Below, piece after piece: positions 15,952-25,267 of a DNA stretch of 64,000 bases. Under the pieces are notes generated by a model. It saw nothing but the letters and a program-made list of their open reading frames with translations. It did no database searches and was not told the origin of the DNA. The translations under genes were made by a program, and so were the position numbers. The first letter of the stretch is position 1. Every line of letters begins with the position of its first letter. Source of the stretch: Cellulophaga sp. RHA19 (GTDB taxonomy: Bacteria; Bacteroidota; Bacteroidia; Flavobacteriales; Flavobacteriaceae); contig NZ_PHUL01000001.1 in assembly GCF_002813425.1 (NCBI RefSeq), forward strand, positions 2,239,001-2,303,000, written 5' to 3'.

Positions 15952-16761
15952 ATGAAGAAGATATTATTAGTATTAACTATTTTTTTAGCAGTTTCTGCTT
16001 GTAAAACAAATCCGTTTACAGGAAAGAAAACATTAAATATGTACCCAAACAGTTCAATATTTCCTACTGCTTTTGCGCAATATGATCAGTTTTTAACTGA
16101 AAACAAAACAATAACAGGTACTAGTGAAGCAAGGATGATTGCCTCTGTAGGGCAACGTATAGCTTCAGCAGCAGAACGTTGGTTAACAGCAAATGGGTAT
16201 CCTGGGTATTTACAAGATTACAAATGGGAATATAACTTGGTAGATGATAATACGGTAAACGCTTGGTGTATGCCAGGAGGTAAAATTGTTTTTTACACAG
16301 GTATTTTACCAATTTGTCAAGATGAAACAGGTATAGCTGTAGTTATGGGGCATGAAGTAGCGCACGCGTTAGCAGATCACGGAGCGCAACGTATGTCTGC
16401 AGGGCAGTTACAGCAAATAGGTGCTGTTGCAGGTAATGTTTTAATTAAGGATGAAGGAGCAAAAAATACATTTAACCAGGCATACGGTGTAGGATCTCAA
16501 GTAGGGGTAATGTTACCTTTTAGTAGAGGTCATGAAACAGAAGCAGATCGTATTGGTTTGCAAATTATGGCAATTGCAGGTTATAACCCAGACGAAGCAG
16601 CAGAGCTTTGGAAAAGAATGAAAGCCAATAGTGGAGGACAATCTCAGCCAGAGTTTATGAGTACACACCCATCTAACGATACTAGAATAAATAATTTAAC
16701 AGCTTGGGCGCCTGCAGCTAAAGAAGAAGCTAAGAAATTTGGTGTAACTACTTTTAAGTAA
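15952..16761 (+). CDS. M48-family metallopeptidase, lipoprotein
   Basis: The 269-residue protein has a lipoprotein signal (MKKILLVLTIFLAVSACK, cysteine 17) and an M48 peptidase domain. The zinc site is MGHEVAHALADH near residue 136 (HExxH), with the third ligand Glu in RGHETEADRIG near 200. It resembles the BepA/LoiP group, which act in outer-membrane protein quality control at the periplasmic side. There are no TPR repeats, so it is closer to the short LoiP-like form. A 16-bp terminator hairpin follows. Confidence 0.9.
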   Translation: MKKILLVLTIFLAVSACKTNPFTGKKTLNMYPNSSIFPTAFAQYDQFLTENKTITGTSEARMIASVGQRIASAAERWLTANGYPGYLQDYKWEYNLVDDNTVNAWCMPGGKIVFYTGILPICQDETGIAVVMGHEVAHALADHGAQRMSAGQLQQIGAVAGNVLIKDEGAKNTFNQAYGVGSQVGVMLPFSRGHETEADRIGLQIMAIAGYNPDEAAELWKRMKANSGGQSQPEFMSTHPSNDTRINNLTAWAPAAKEEAKKFGVTTFK

Positions 16762-16797
16762 TTGTAGTATAAAAGTAAAATTCATTTATAATTGTAT

Positions 16798-16842
16798 ATT
16801 AGAGCTGTTCAAAACCAAATTTGAACAGCTCTAATTTTTTTA
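16798..16842 (+). terminator. Strong terminator directly before the MFS start codon
   Basis: A perfect 16-bp stem (16798-16813 with 16820-16835) has a 6-base loop and a T tract. The T tract ends only a few bases before the ATG at 16844, so the hairpin ends the peptidase transcript or forms part of the MFS gene's leader. Confidence 0.88.
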
Positions 16843-16843
16843 T

Positions 16844-18163
16844 ATGACCAGTATTGCATTAGTAAAAGGAAGTAAAAAGCTATTAAACGCCTGGGCTTTT
16901 TATGATTGGGCAAACTCAGTTTACAGTTTAGTAATAGCATCTGCTATTTTTCCTATTTTTTATGGAGCACTTTTTAGAGCAGCAAACATAGAAAAAGTAA
17001 CCATTTTTGGAGGCGAAATTGCTAGAGCTCCTTTAATTAGTTATACTACATCTTTAGCATTTGTATTTATTGCCATTATTACACCTTTAATTTCTGGCGT
17101 TGCAGATTATCTAGGGAATAAAAGAATGTTTATGAAATTCTTTTGCTATTTAGGCGGAGTTTCATGTATTGGTTTGTATTGGTTTTCATTAGATAATTTA
17201 TACTTTGGTTTGCTTTGTTTTTTTATGGGGTTAGTTGGTTTTTGGGTGAGTTTTGCTATAAACAATTCTTATTTACCAGATGTTGCCCACCCAGAGCAGA
17301 TGGATGCTATTAGTGCCAAAGGTTTTTCTATGGGCTATGCAGGCAGTGTTATATTATTGCTTTTTAATTTGTTGATGGTGATGAAACCGGAGTTTTTTGG
17401 AATTGAAACAGATTCTGAGGGTATTGCAGAGCTAAAAGCAATGAAATATTCTTTTGTTACTGTTGGTATTTGGTGGATTATTTTTAGTCAATATACATTT
17501 TACTACTTGCCTAAAGGAAATAAGCAGGAGGGCGACCGTAAAAATGTAATTTTAAATGGTTTTAAAGAGTTAAAAGGAGTTTGGGGGCAACTTGGTAGTC
17601 AGGTTAAATTAAAGCGTTATTTAATAGCTTTTTTTGTATACAGTATGGCTGTGCAAACAGTAATGCTAATTGCTACTTATTTTGGAGAAGAAGAAATTGC
17701 TTGGGGGACAGACAAGGAACGTACAACAGGCCTAATAGTAAGTATTTTAGTGATACAAATAGTTGCTATTCTTGGAGCATTAGTGACAGCGGCAGCATCT
17801 AAAAAGTTTGGTAATGTAAAAACACTTGTGGTGGTAAATATATTGTGGGTAGTAATATGTATTTATGCATTTTATATGATAACGCCTATAGATTTTTACA
17901 TAGGAGCTGGTTGTGTAGGCCTGGTTATGGGAGGTATACAAGCGTTGTCTAGGTCTACTTATTCTAAATTTTTACCAGAAACAAAAGATACTACGTCCTT
18001 TTTTAGTTTTTATGATGTTGCAGAGAAAATAGGAATTGTAATAGGAACCTTTTTATATGGTTTTGTAGCACAAGTAACAGGTAGTATGCGTAATGCTATT
18101 GTGTTTTTAGCCATATTTTTTATAGCAGGTGTAGTATTGCTTTTACGAGTAGATAAAAAATAA
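16844..18163 (+). CDS. MFS transporter of the Atg22/UMF1 type
   Basis: The 439-residue membrane protein has about 12 helices and the family opening LLNAWAFYDWANSVYSLVI; the NAWAFYDWANS motif marks the UMF1/Atg22-like transporters. MGGIQALSRSTYSKFLP near residue 365 is a second family hallmark. In fungi Atg22 exports amino acids from the vacuole; the bacterial substrates are unknown. The start is supported by the position of the first motif (residue 15), even though a terminator-like hairpin ends 2-4 bases upstream and no ribosome site is visible. Confidence 0.87.
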   Translation: MTSIALVKGSKKLLNAWAFYDWANSVYSLVIASAIFPIFYGALFRAANIEKVTIFGGEIARAPLISYTTSLAFVFIAIITPLISGVADYLGNKRMFMKFFCYLGGVSCIGLYWFSLDNLYFGLLCFFMGLVGFWVSFAINNSYLPDVAHPEQMDAISAKGFSMGYAGSVILLLFNLLMVMKPEFFGIETDSEGIAELKAMKYSFVTVGIWWIIFSQYTFYYLPKGNKQEGDRKNVILNGFKELKGVWGQLGSQVKLKRYLIAFFVYSMAVQTVMLIATYFGEEEIAWGTDKERTTGLIVSILVIQIVAILGALVTAAASKKFGNVKTLVVVNILWVVICIYAFYMITPIDFYIGAGCVGLVMGGIQALSRSTYSKFLPETKDTTSFFSFYDVAEKIGIVIGTFLYGFVAQVTGSMRNAIVFLAIFFIAGVVLLLRVDKK

Positions 18164-18187
18164 ATATTTTAAATCTATTGATTTTAA

Positions 18188-18223
18188 ATAAAAAGGAGGT
18201 TGCAAAACGCAACCTCCTTTTTT
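18188..18223. terminator. Bidirectional terminator
   Basis: AAAAAGGAGGTTGC and GCAACCTCCTTTTT form a perfect stem around AAAAC between the convergent MFS and head GIN genes. Confidence 0.9.
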
Positions 18224-18973
<750 letters not shown>

Positions 18974-18986
18974 TTTAAGTGTTTTT

Positions 18987-20066
18987 TTAGTTTTTATGTA
19001 TTGATATGCTTCCGTATTCGGTAGCTATGTTTACAAAGTTATTGCTGTTTTCTGATCCGCAAGAGCCTTTATAATATTTTTGTGAGTTTTTAACTTCTTT
19101 AACATTTATGTTACAATTGTCTACACCGTTTATTCCCCCGTATGAAGATTTAAGTTCAAACTTAAAGTTGTAATTAGGGTTGTGTCCAATTTTTACTCCA
19201 GTATAATCGGCATTAATAGTAATGTTGCCAGCGTTTTCTGTGAGCTCAGCAATTTTAATAGAGCCATAGTCTGCATTTAAAGATACGTTGCCATTAATTT
19301 TACCTAGCTTAATACTAATATAATCGCCATTACCTTCAATATTTTTTGCCTCGCTTACAGATAAACTCCCGTAATCACTATTGTAAACTAAATTTTCCAT
19401 TTTGATTATAGAGGCGCTAGTGTAATCTGTATTTAAATCTAAATTACCAGCTTTTGTAATGGTAAAGCCAGAGTAATCTGCATCAATTTTAGCACTATTA
19501 ATATAATCTATTTCAGATTTAGAAGTGTAATCAAAATTTAAGTTGTTGTTACGCCCTCTAAGTTCGCCAATATCTAGTCTGCCATAATCACAGTTTATAG
19601 TTGCGTGCCCATCAATTCTATCTAAAGTAATAGAGCCATAGTCATTAGTTAAGTCAATATTATTTTTAACAGGTAGTTTAATGGTGTAGTTAATTTGCAT
19701 ATTAACATTGTTGCTATTACCCCAACCCCAACTACTGGTTTTATTTATATTAGTTTTTGCAGATACGTTGCTGCTAGAACCTTTAAAACTAATTGTAATA
19801 TCATCTAATTTACGCTGTACTTTTTCCTCATTATTTCCACTGGTTTTTATGTGTACTTCTATTTCTATACGGTTTTGATCCCAAGAGGTAATATTTAGGT
19901 TGCCGTACTTATTATTTACTTTTAAAAATGCATTTGTATTTACACTAAATTCTTTTTTAATGGTTTTTTCCTTAATGTATTTTCCCTTATCATTGTTAGC
20001 AATGCTTAAAATAGGAATGGTTAGTAGTAGTAAAGTTATAAACTTATAGTGTAGAGTTTTCATCAT
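18987..20066 (-). CDS. DUF4097-like exported beta-repeat protein
   Basis: The 359-residue product has a signal peptide (first 23 residues, ending LSIANN) and a long beta-helix-like region of repeated DYGSI, NADYG and DYTS motifs, spaced roughly 20 residues apart, as in DUF4097 proteins. Such proteins often stand next to anti-sigma factors. Its start overlaps the end of the upstream anti-sigma-like gene by about 20 bases. Together with the following head GIN protein it makes two related adhesin-like beta-structures exported from one regulon; function unknown. Confidence 0.8.
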   Translation of the reverse strand: MMKTLHYKFITLLLLTIPILSIANNDKGKYIKEKTIKKEFSVNTNAFLKVNNKYGNLNITSWDQNRIEIEVHIKTSGNNEEKVQRKLDDITISFKGSSSNVSAKTNINKTSSWGWGNSNNVNMQINYTIKLPVKNNIDLTNDYGSITLDRIDGHATINCDYGRLDIGELRGRNNNLNFDYTSKSEIDYINSAKIDADYSGFTITKAGNLDLNTDYTSASIIKMENLVYNSDYGSLSVSEAKNIEGNGDYISIKLGKINGNVSLNADYGSIKIAELTENAGNITINADYTGVKIGHNPNYNFKFELKSSYGGINGVDNCNINVKEVKNSQKYYKGSCGSENSNNFVNIATEYGSISIHKN

Positions 20067-20592
20067 TATATTTCTTTAAATTTTTAATAGTATCAATTTG
20101 TGCCATTACATCTTTTATAAGATCTATTCTGGTTTGGTAATTGGTAATTATGGCGCTTAGTATTAATTTGGTGTTACCACCATTTAATAGGTTTTTTTCT
20201 AGCTTTTTATAGTCGCTCTCTAATTTATTTAGTTGTATAAGAGTATCATCTATAATTTTTTTTGTGCTAGGGGATGTTTCTTTTTTTAGTTCGTTTACTT
20301 GAGTGTTAATTAAGCTGGCAAAATAAAATTTAGTTTCATTTACCTCTGGAGCTATTTCTGCAATTTGCTCGTTAGTGGTTTGCTTTTGGTAAAATAGTGT
20401 AAAACCTATTGCACATAAAAATGCTATAGATGCTGCAATTGCAAATGGTTTCCAAGAGAATTTTTTAGGTGTTTTTTTTGTAGCATTAAGCTTCTCTATA
20501 AAATTAGCAGTATGTGTAGTGCTAGGTTCTTGAGTGTCAAAACTACCTTTTAACTCTTTAAATAAATTATCTATGTCTGTATTGTTTTTCAT
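20044..20592 (-). CDS. Putative anti-sigma factor, single-pass membrane protein
   Basis: The 182-residue product (start MKNNTDIDNLF at 20592, chosen because that ATG overlaps the TGA stop of the sigma gene as ATGA) has a cytosolic N-terminus of about 45 residues, one membrane helix near 48-66 (FAIAASIAFLCAIGFTLF) and a periplasmic coiled-coil-like helical region to the end. No zinc-finger anti-sigma motif is visible. Coupling to the sigma gene and the topology suggest it sequesters the sigma factor; that is inferred. Confidence 0.78.
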   Translation of the reverse strand: MKNNTDIDNLFKELKGSFDTQEPSTTHTANFIEKLNATKKTPKKFSWKPFAIAASIAFLCAIGFTLFYQKQTTNEQIAEIAPEVNETKFYFASLINTQVNELKKETSPSTKKIIDDTLIQLNKLESDYKKLEKNLLNGGNTKLILSAIITNYQTRIDLIKDVMAQIDTIKNLKKYNDENSTL

Positions 20593-21146
20593 ATGCAAGC
20601 GCTAGTTAATTGTTTACGCAAACTTTCTTTAGCTCTAGAAATTGTAGTTCTACAATTTGCATAACTAATATTCATTATTTCACTTATTTCTTCATAGTCA
20701 TACCCTTCAATTAAATGTAAGGTCAAAGAAATTCTATAGTTGTCTTTTAAATGTTGCATGGCATCCATCACTTTTTGAGCCTTCAATTGTGTTTCACCAT
20801 CATCTTTTGTACTACTATCATTATCTTTGACCCTGTACATAATATCATCTAAAGCAACTACTGTGTTTTTTTGTTGCTTTCTGTATTGGTAAATACTATT
20901 GTTAATTACTATTCGTTTTAACCAAGCACCAAAAGCTACTTCACCTTTATAGGTATGTAATTTTGTAAATGCACTTAAAAACGATTCTTGCATAATATCC
21001 TCTGCTTCGGCGCTATGTTTTACAATTCGGTATGCAGTGTTGTGCATTGCTTTATAGTACCGGTTATAGATCTCTAGCTGTGCACTTTGCTTACCTTGCT
21101 TGCATTGTAGCAATAAAGTATTGATATGTTCTTTTTGTTGGCTCAA
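20589..21146 (-). CDS. ECF-type RNA polymerase sigma factor with TTG start
   Basis: The 185-residue protein has region 2 (AEAEDIMQESFLSAFTKLH, near 45-65; GAWLKRIVINNSI near 78) and region 4 (LIEGYDYEEISEIMNISYA, near 140-160). The start is TTG at 21146: no ATG or GTG lies between the upstream in-frame stop and the domain, and the next ATG is inside region 2. It heads the operon with the anti-sigma, DUF4097 and head GIN genes. A TGTAAC-N16-CATCTA signature lies just upstream, which suggests autoregulation. Confidence 0.88.
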   Translation of the reverse strand: MSQQKEHINTLLLQCKQGKQSAQLEIYNRYYKAMHNTAYRIVKHSAEAEDIMQESFLSAFTKLHTYKGEVAFGAWLKRIVINNSIYQYRKQQKNTVVALDDIMYRVKDNDSSTKDDGETQLKAQKVMDAMQHLKDNYRISLTLHLIEGYDYEEISEIMNISYANCRTTISRAKESLRKQLTSACI

Positions 21147-21167
21147 AAAAATGTATGGTTTGTTTTA

Positions 21168-21195
21168 TAGATGATAGATTGATTTAATTGTTACA
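21168..21195 (-). promoter_or_regulatory. Putative ECF promoter of the sigma/DUF4097 operon
   Basis: On the minus strand TGTAAC (21195-21190), a 16-base spacer and CATCTA (21173-21168) lie 22 bases before the TTG start. The layout matches the candidate before the ECF gene at 53987 (TGTAAC-N16-CGTCTT). Confidence 0.5.
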
Positions 21196-21364
21196 ATTTT
21201 TTTTCAATCTGCTTGGTATTGGCATAAGAATTGACTTTATATAAAGGATTAAAGTACGGTACAAGCTACGTTATATAGGCTTTTACTTAGTATTGATAAA
21301 AATAAATAAAATTTAATAATAGATTTCTGTTTTTATTTTATGACAGAATGACTGAAATATAACT

Positions 21365-23809
21365 ATGCGAGATTCAGAATTTGACAATTTGGCGCTGCAA
21401 GGTATTAATGAGGAGGCGGAGCTTATACCATTATTAACACCTGAAGACGAGGAGGAAATGAGTAAAGAGCAATTGCCAGAAACATTACCAATATTACCAT
21501 TGCGTAATACGGTATTATTCCCAGGAGTTGTTGTGCCTATTACTGCAGGTAGAGATGCGTCTATACATTTAATAAAAGATGCTAATAACGGATCTAAAGT
21601 TATTGGTGTTGTTGCACAAAAAGATGAAGAAACCGAAAACCCAGGTGTAGATGATATACACACCTTAGGTACTGTTGCTAGAATATTACGTGTTTTAAAA
21701 ATGCCAGATGGTAACACAACGGTAATAATACAAGGGAAAAAAAGGTTTGAGGTAGCAGAAGTGTTAACCGAGAAGCCTTATATGACCGCTACAGTACGCG
21801 AAACAAAAGAGGTTAGAGGAGAAGAAGAAACGCCAGAATTTAAAGCTATTATAGAGTCTATTAAAGAGATGGCTTTAAAGGTAATATCAGAAAGTCCAAA
21901 TATTCCTAGTGAGGCTTCATTTGCTATTAAAAACATAGAAAGTAACTCTTTTTTAATAAACTTTGTATCATCTAACTTAAGGTTACCTGTAAAAGACAAA
22001 CAAGAACTGTTAGAGATAGAGAACTTAAAAGAAAGAGCATTAGCTACTTTAAAGTTTATGAATGTTGAAATGCAAAAACTGCAATTGAAAAACGATATTC
22101 AGTCTAAGGTACGTACAGATATGGACCGCCAGCAAAGAGAATACTTTTTGCACCAACAAATGAGAACCATACAAGAAGAATTGGGTGGTGGTGCTACGGC
22201 AGAAGATGAGTTGGCAGAATTAAGAGAAAGAGCTAAAAATAAAAAGTTTACTAAAAAGGAAAGAGAGTATTTTAATAAGGAAATTAGTAAAATGCAACGT
22301 ATGAATCCGCAAGTAGCGGAATATGCCATACAGCGTAATTACTTAGACTTTTTTGTTGATTTACCTTGGGGAGATTACTCTACAGATAAGTTTGACTTAA
22401 AAGAGGCTCAAAGAATATTAGATAGAGATCATTACGGGTTAGAAGATGTAAAAAAGAGAATTATAGAGTATTTAGCAGTTTTAAAGCTAAGAAATGATAT
22501 GAAATCTCCTATTTTATGTTTGTACGGACCTCCAGGTACAGGTAAAACATCTTTAGGTAAATCTATAGCAGAAGCCTTAGGTAGAAGTTATGTTAGAATG
22601 TCTTTAGGTGGCTTACGAGATGAGTCTGAAATTAGAGGACACCGTAAAACATATATTGGCGCTATGCCAGGTAGAGTTCTAAAAAACATTAAAAAGGCAG
22701 AGCACTCTAATCCTGTTTTTGTTTTAGATGAAATAGATAAGTTATCTAATAGTCATCAAGGAGATCCTTCTTCTGCAATGTTAGAAGTTTTAGACCCAGA
22801 ACAAAACAACGAGTTTTATGACAATTTCTTAGAAGTTGGGTACGATTTGTCTAAGGTGATGTTTATAGCAACTGCAAACAACCTTGGTGCAATACAGCCA
22901 GCGCTTAGAGATCGTATGGAAATTATAAACGTGTCTGGTTATACTATTGAAGAAAAAGTAGAAATAGCAAAAAGACACTTGTTGCCTAAGCAATTAAAAG
23001 AGCACGGTTTAAAAACCAAAGACTTAAAAATAGGCAAGGCGCAATTAGAGAAAATAGTAGAAGGTTATACAAGAGAGTCTGGTGTACGTTCTTTAGATAA
23101 GCAAATAGCTAAAATGGTACGTTTTGCCGCAAAATCTATAGCAACAGAAGAAGAATACGAGGTTAAAGTAACCAACGAGATTGTAGAAAAAGTTCTTGGC
23201 CCAGCAAGGTTAGAAAGAGATAAGTACGAGAATAACGATGTTGCAGGTGTTGTAACTGGCTTAGCTTGGACAAGTGTTGGTGGAGATATTTTATTTATAG
23301 AGTCTATTTTATCTAAAGGTAAAGGCGCTATGAATATTACAGGTAACCTAGGAAAGGTCATGAAAGAGTCTGCAACTATAGCTTTAGAGTACATAAAATC
23401 TAATTCAGATTATTTTGGAATTAAAGACGATATTTTTGACAAGTATAATGTGCACATACACGTGCCAGAAGGTGCTACGCCAAAAGATGGTCCTAGTGCA
23501 GGGGTAACAATGTTAACTTCTTTAGTTTCTTTATTTACACAACGCAAGGTTAAAAAGAGCCTAGCAATGACAGGTGAAATTACATTACGTGGTAAAGTAT
23601 TGCCTGTAGGTGGTATTAAAGAGAAAATTTTGGCTGCCAAAAGAGCAAGAATTAAAGAAATAATTTTGTGTGAAGACAACCGCAAAGATATTTTAGAAAT
23701 TAAAGAAGATTATCTAAAAGGACTTACTTTTCATTATGTAACAGATATGAGTCAGGTTATAGATATTGCTGTAACAGACCAAAAAGTAAAAAACGCAAAG
23801 AAAATCTAG
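21365..23809 (+). CDS. lon: ATP-dependent protease Lon
   Basis: The 814-residue protein has the full Lon layout: N-terminal substrate-binding domain ([19 protein letters not shown], near 45-63), a long helical linker, an AAA module with Walker [10 protein letters not shown] at 388-396 and Walker [10 protein letters not shown], a helical sensor domain, and the peptidase domain with catalytic Ser711 (DGPSAG) and Lys752 (GGIKEK). It degrades damaged and regulatory proteins in the cytosol. It is divergent from the ECF operon, and a hairpin separates it from cmk. Confidence 0.96.
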   Translation: MRDSEFDNLALQGINEEAELIPLLTPEDEEEMSKEQLPETLPILPLRNTVLFPGVVVPITAGRDASIHLIKDANNGSKVIGVVAQKDEETENPGVDDIHTLGTVARILRVLKMPDGNTTVIIQGKKRFEVAEVLTEKPYMTATVRETKEVRGEEETPEFKAIIESIKEMALKVISESPNIPSEASFAIKNIESNSFLINFVSSNLRLPVKDKQELLEIENLKERALATLKFMNVEMQKLQLKNDIQSKVRTDMDRQQREYFLHQQMRTIQEELGGGATAEDELAELRERAKNKKFTKKEREYFNKEISKMQRMNPQVAEYAIQRNYLDFFVDLPWGDYSTDKFDLKEAQRILDRDHYGLEDVKKRIIEYLAVLKLRNDMKSPILCLYGPPGTGKTSLGKSIAEALGRSYVRMSLGGLRDESEIRGHRKTYIGAMPGRVLKNIKKAEHSNPVFVLDEIDKLSNSHQGDPSSAMLEVLDPEQNNEFYDNFLEVGYDLSKVMFIATANNLGAIQPALRDRMEIINVSGYTIEEKVEIAKRHLLPKQLKEHGLKTKDLKIGKAQLEKIVEGYTRESGVRSLDKQIAKMVRFAAKSIATEEEYEVKVTNEIVEKVLGPARLERDKYENNDVAGVVTGLAWTSVGGDILFIESILSKGKGAMNITGNLGKVMKESATIALEYIKSNSDYFGIKDDIFDKYNVHIHVPEGATPKDGPSAGVTMLTSLVSLFTQRKVKKSLAMTGEITLRGKVLPVGGIKEKILAAKRARIKEIILCEDNRKDILEIKEDYLKGLTFHYVTDMSQVIDIAVTDQKVKNAKKI

Positions 23810-23815
23810 CATACC

Positions 23816-23848
23816 AAAGGCTATTTAATTAAATTTAGATAGCCTTTA
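23816..23848 (+). terminator. Terminator between lon and cmk
   Basis: AAAGGCTAT and ATAGCCTTT pair around an AT-rich loop; the T tract behind is interrupted, so read-through is possible. Confidence 0.65.
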
Positions 23849-23864
23849 TTTTAAGCATATTAAT

Positions 23865-24557
23865 ATGAAGAAAATTACAATTGCTATAGATGGGTATTCA
23901 TCAACCGGAAAAAGTACCATAGCAAAACAATTAGCTAAAGCACTGAGTTATGTGTATGTAGATACAGGAGCAATGTATAGAGCAGTAACGCTTTATGCAG
24001 TAAAAAAAGGTTTTGTATCAGAAACAAGTGATGATTTTGCTGCATTAATAGCAGATTTGCCTAACATCAATTTAAAATTTGTGCATAATGAAGATTTAGG
24101 ATTTTCAGAAATGTATTTAAATGATGAAAACGTAGAAAAAGAAATTAGAACTCTTGCGGTTTCTAAATTGGTAAGTAAAGTTGCTTCTGTAAAAGAAGTG
24201 CGTGTAAAGCTTGTGGAAATGCAACAAGCAATGGGTAAGGAAAAGGGTATTGTTATGGATGGCAGAGATATAGGTTCTGTTGTTTTTCCTGATGCAGAGT
24301 TTAAAGTTTTTATGACAGCCTCACCAGAGACAAGAGCACACAGGCGTTACAAAGAATTAATAGATAGGGGAGATGACGTAACTTATGATGATGTTCTTAA
24401 AAATGTACGTAGCAGAGATCATATAGACTCTACCCGTAAAGAATCTCCGCTTATATTATCTAAAGACGCAATAGAGTTTGATAATAGCGATATGGGATTA
24501 GCAGAACAGTTTGAGCGTATGCACAATTACGCATTACGAGTAATAGAAAAACAATAA
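23865..24557 (+). CDS. cmk: Cytidylate kinase
   Basis: The 230-residue protein has the P-loop IAIDGYSSTGKSTIAK at residues 5-20, the CMP-binding segment YVDTGAMYRAVTLY, the family-specific VMDGRDIGSVVFPDAE and RSRDHIDSTRKESPL. It phosphorylates CMP and dCMP with ATP. The P-loop has YSSTGKS in place of the more common GPAGSGKS, a form that occurs in Bacteroidota. It lies 55 bases downstream of lon and ends at a bidirectional terminator. Confidence 0.94.
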   Translation: MKKITIAIDGYSSTGKSTIAKQLAKALSYVYVDTGAMYRAVTLYAVKKGFVSETSDDFAALIADLPNINLKFVHNEDLGFSEMYLNDENVEKEIRTLAVSKLVSKVASVKEVRVKLVEMQQAMGKEKGIVMDGRDIGSVVFPDAEFKVFMTASPETRAHRRYKELIDRGDDVTYDDVLKNVRSRDHIDSTRKESPLILSKDAIEFDNSDMGLAEQFERMHNYALRVIEKQ

Positions 24558-24562
24558 GCATA

Positions 24563-24600
24563 AAAAAACGGCAATCTAAATTTAGATTGCCGTTTTCTTT
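24563..24600. terminator. Bidirectional terminator
   Basis: A perfect palindrome with 15-base arms (24566-24595, centre TCTAAATTTAGA) has A and T tracts on either side. It lies between the convergent cmk and LysM genes. Confidence 0.92.
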
Positions 24601-24614
24601 TAAACCGCTGTATT

Positions 24615-24995
24615 TTATAAATTTGGTATTACCAAAACTTGGTCAGGGTGTATAACATCTGGATTTTTAAGAAGACCAGTATTGGCTTCAAAAATCTGCT
24701 TGTATTTCATTGGGTCACCGTAGTAATGTTTTGCAATTTTACTTAAAGACTCTCCACCTTGTACAGTATGTCTGTGGTATACAGACTCATCTGCTACAGT
24801 AATGTTAGCTTTAACATCTGCAGGACTATCACCACCAACTTCTTTAATTTTATCCCAAATTAAGTTTTTTTCGTACTGTGTTGCAGCTTGTCCTTTTATT
24901 TTTAAAACGCCACCTTCTTCAGTAACATCTCCGTCTTTAATGGCTAATTTTTCACCTAGGTCTAAAACAGACTGGTATTTCGCTTTTACGCTCAT
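24615..24995 (-). CDS. BON-LysM domain protein
   Basis: The 126-residue protein has an N-terminal BON-like part (residues 5-65: VLDLGEKLAIKDGDV, EKNLIWDKIKEVGGD) and a C-terminal LysM domain (HTVQGGESLSKIAKHYYGD to IHPDQVLVIPNL, residues 76-125). This is the arrangement of YgaU/Kbp, a potassium-binding protein of E. coli. There is no signal peptide, as in YgaU, so it may be cytosolic; the potassium role is inferred from the family layout only. Confidence 0.85.
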   Translation of the reverse strand: MSVKAKYQSVLDLGEKLAIKDGDVTEEGGVLKIKGQAATQYEKNLIWDKIKEVGGDSPADVKANITVADESVYHRHTVQGGESLSKIAKHYYGDPMKYKQIFEANTGLLKNPDVIHPDQVLVIPNL

Positions 24996-25120
24996 AATGT
25001 TTATTATTTATAGTTAATTACTAAAGCCTAATATAGTAAATATTAGATCAATTGTAAAGTAAAAAATCTAAAAAAGCATATAGATTTTGTAAATGCCTGA
25101 AAATTAGTTGAAAACAGTAC

Positions 25121-25151
25121 TTGTTTTAATAAGTAATAAGTTGTATTTTTG
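25121..25151 (+). promoter_or_regulatory. Bacteroidota-type promoter of rpsA
   Basis: TTG (25121-25123), a 20-base spacer and TATTTTTG (25144-25151) followed by CACCCC fit the -33/-7 consensus well. The leader to the ATG at 25268 would be about 110 bases. Confidence 0.72.
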
Positions 25152-25267
25152 CACCCCTTTTTAACGGTAGTGTAAGAGGAAAAGGGAGTAAACAAAACTT
25201 ATATAACATCTTTTGCAGTGGAAGTATAACTCTTATAACATTGCAAAATACAAATTTTAATCAGCAA

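Noticed and set aside
25241..25267. rpsA start at the upstream TTG
   Set aside because: The ATG at 25268 gives the usual MAEEK-type N-terminus; the extra nine residues have no counterpart that I recognise.
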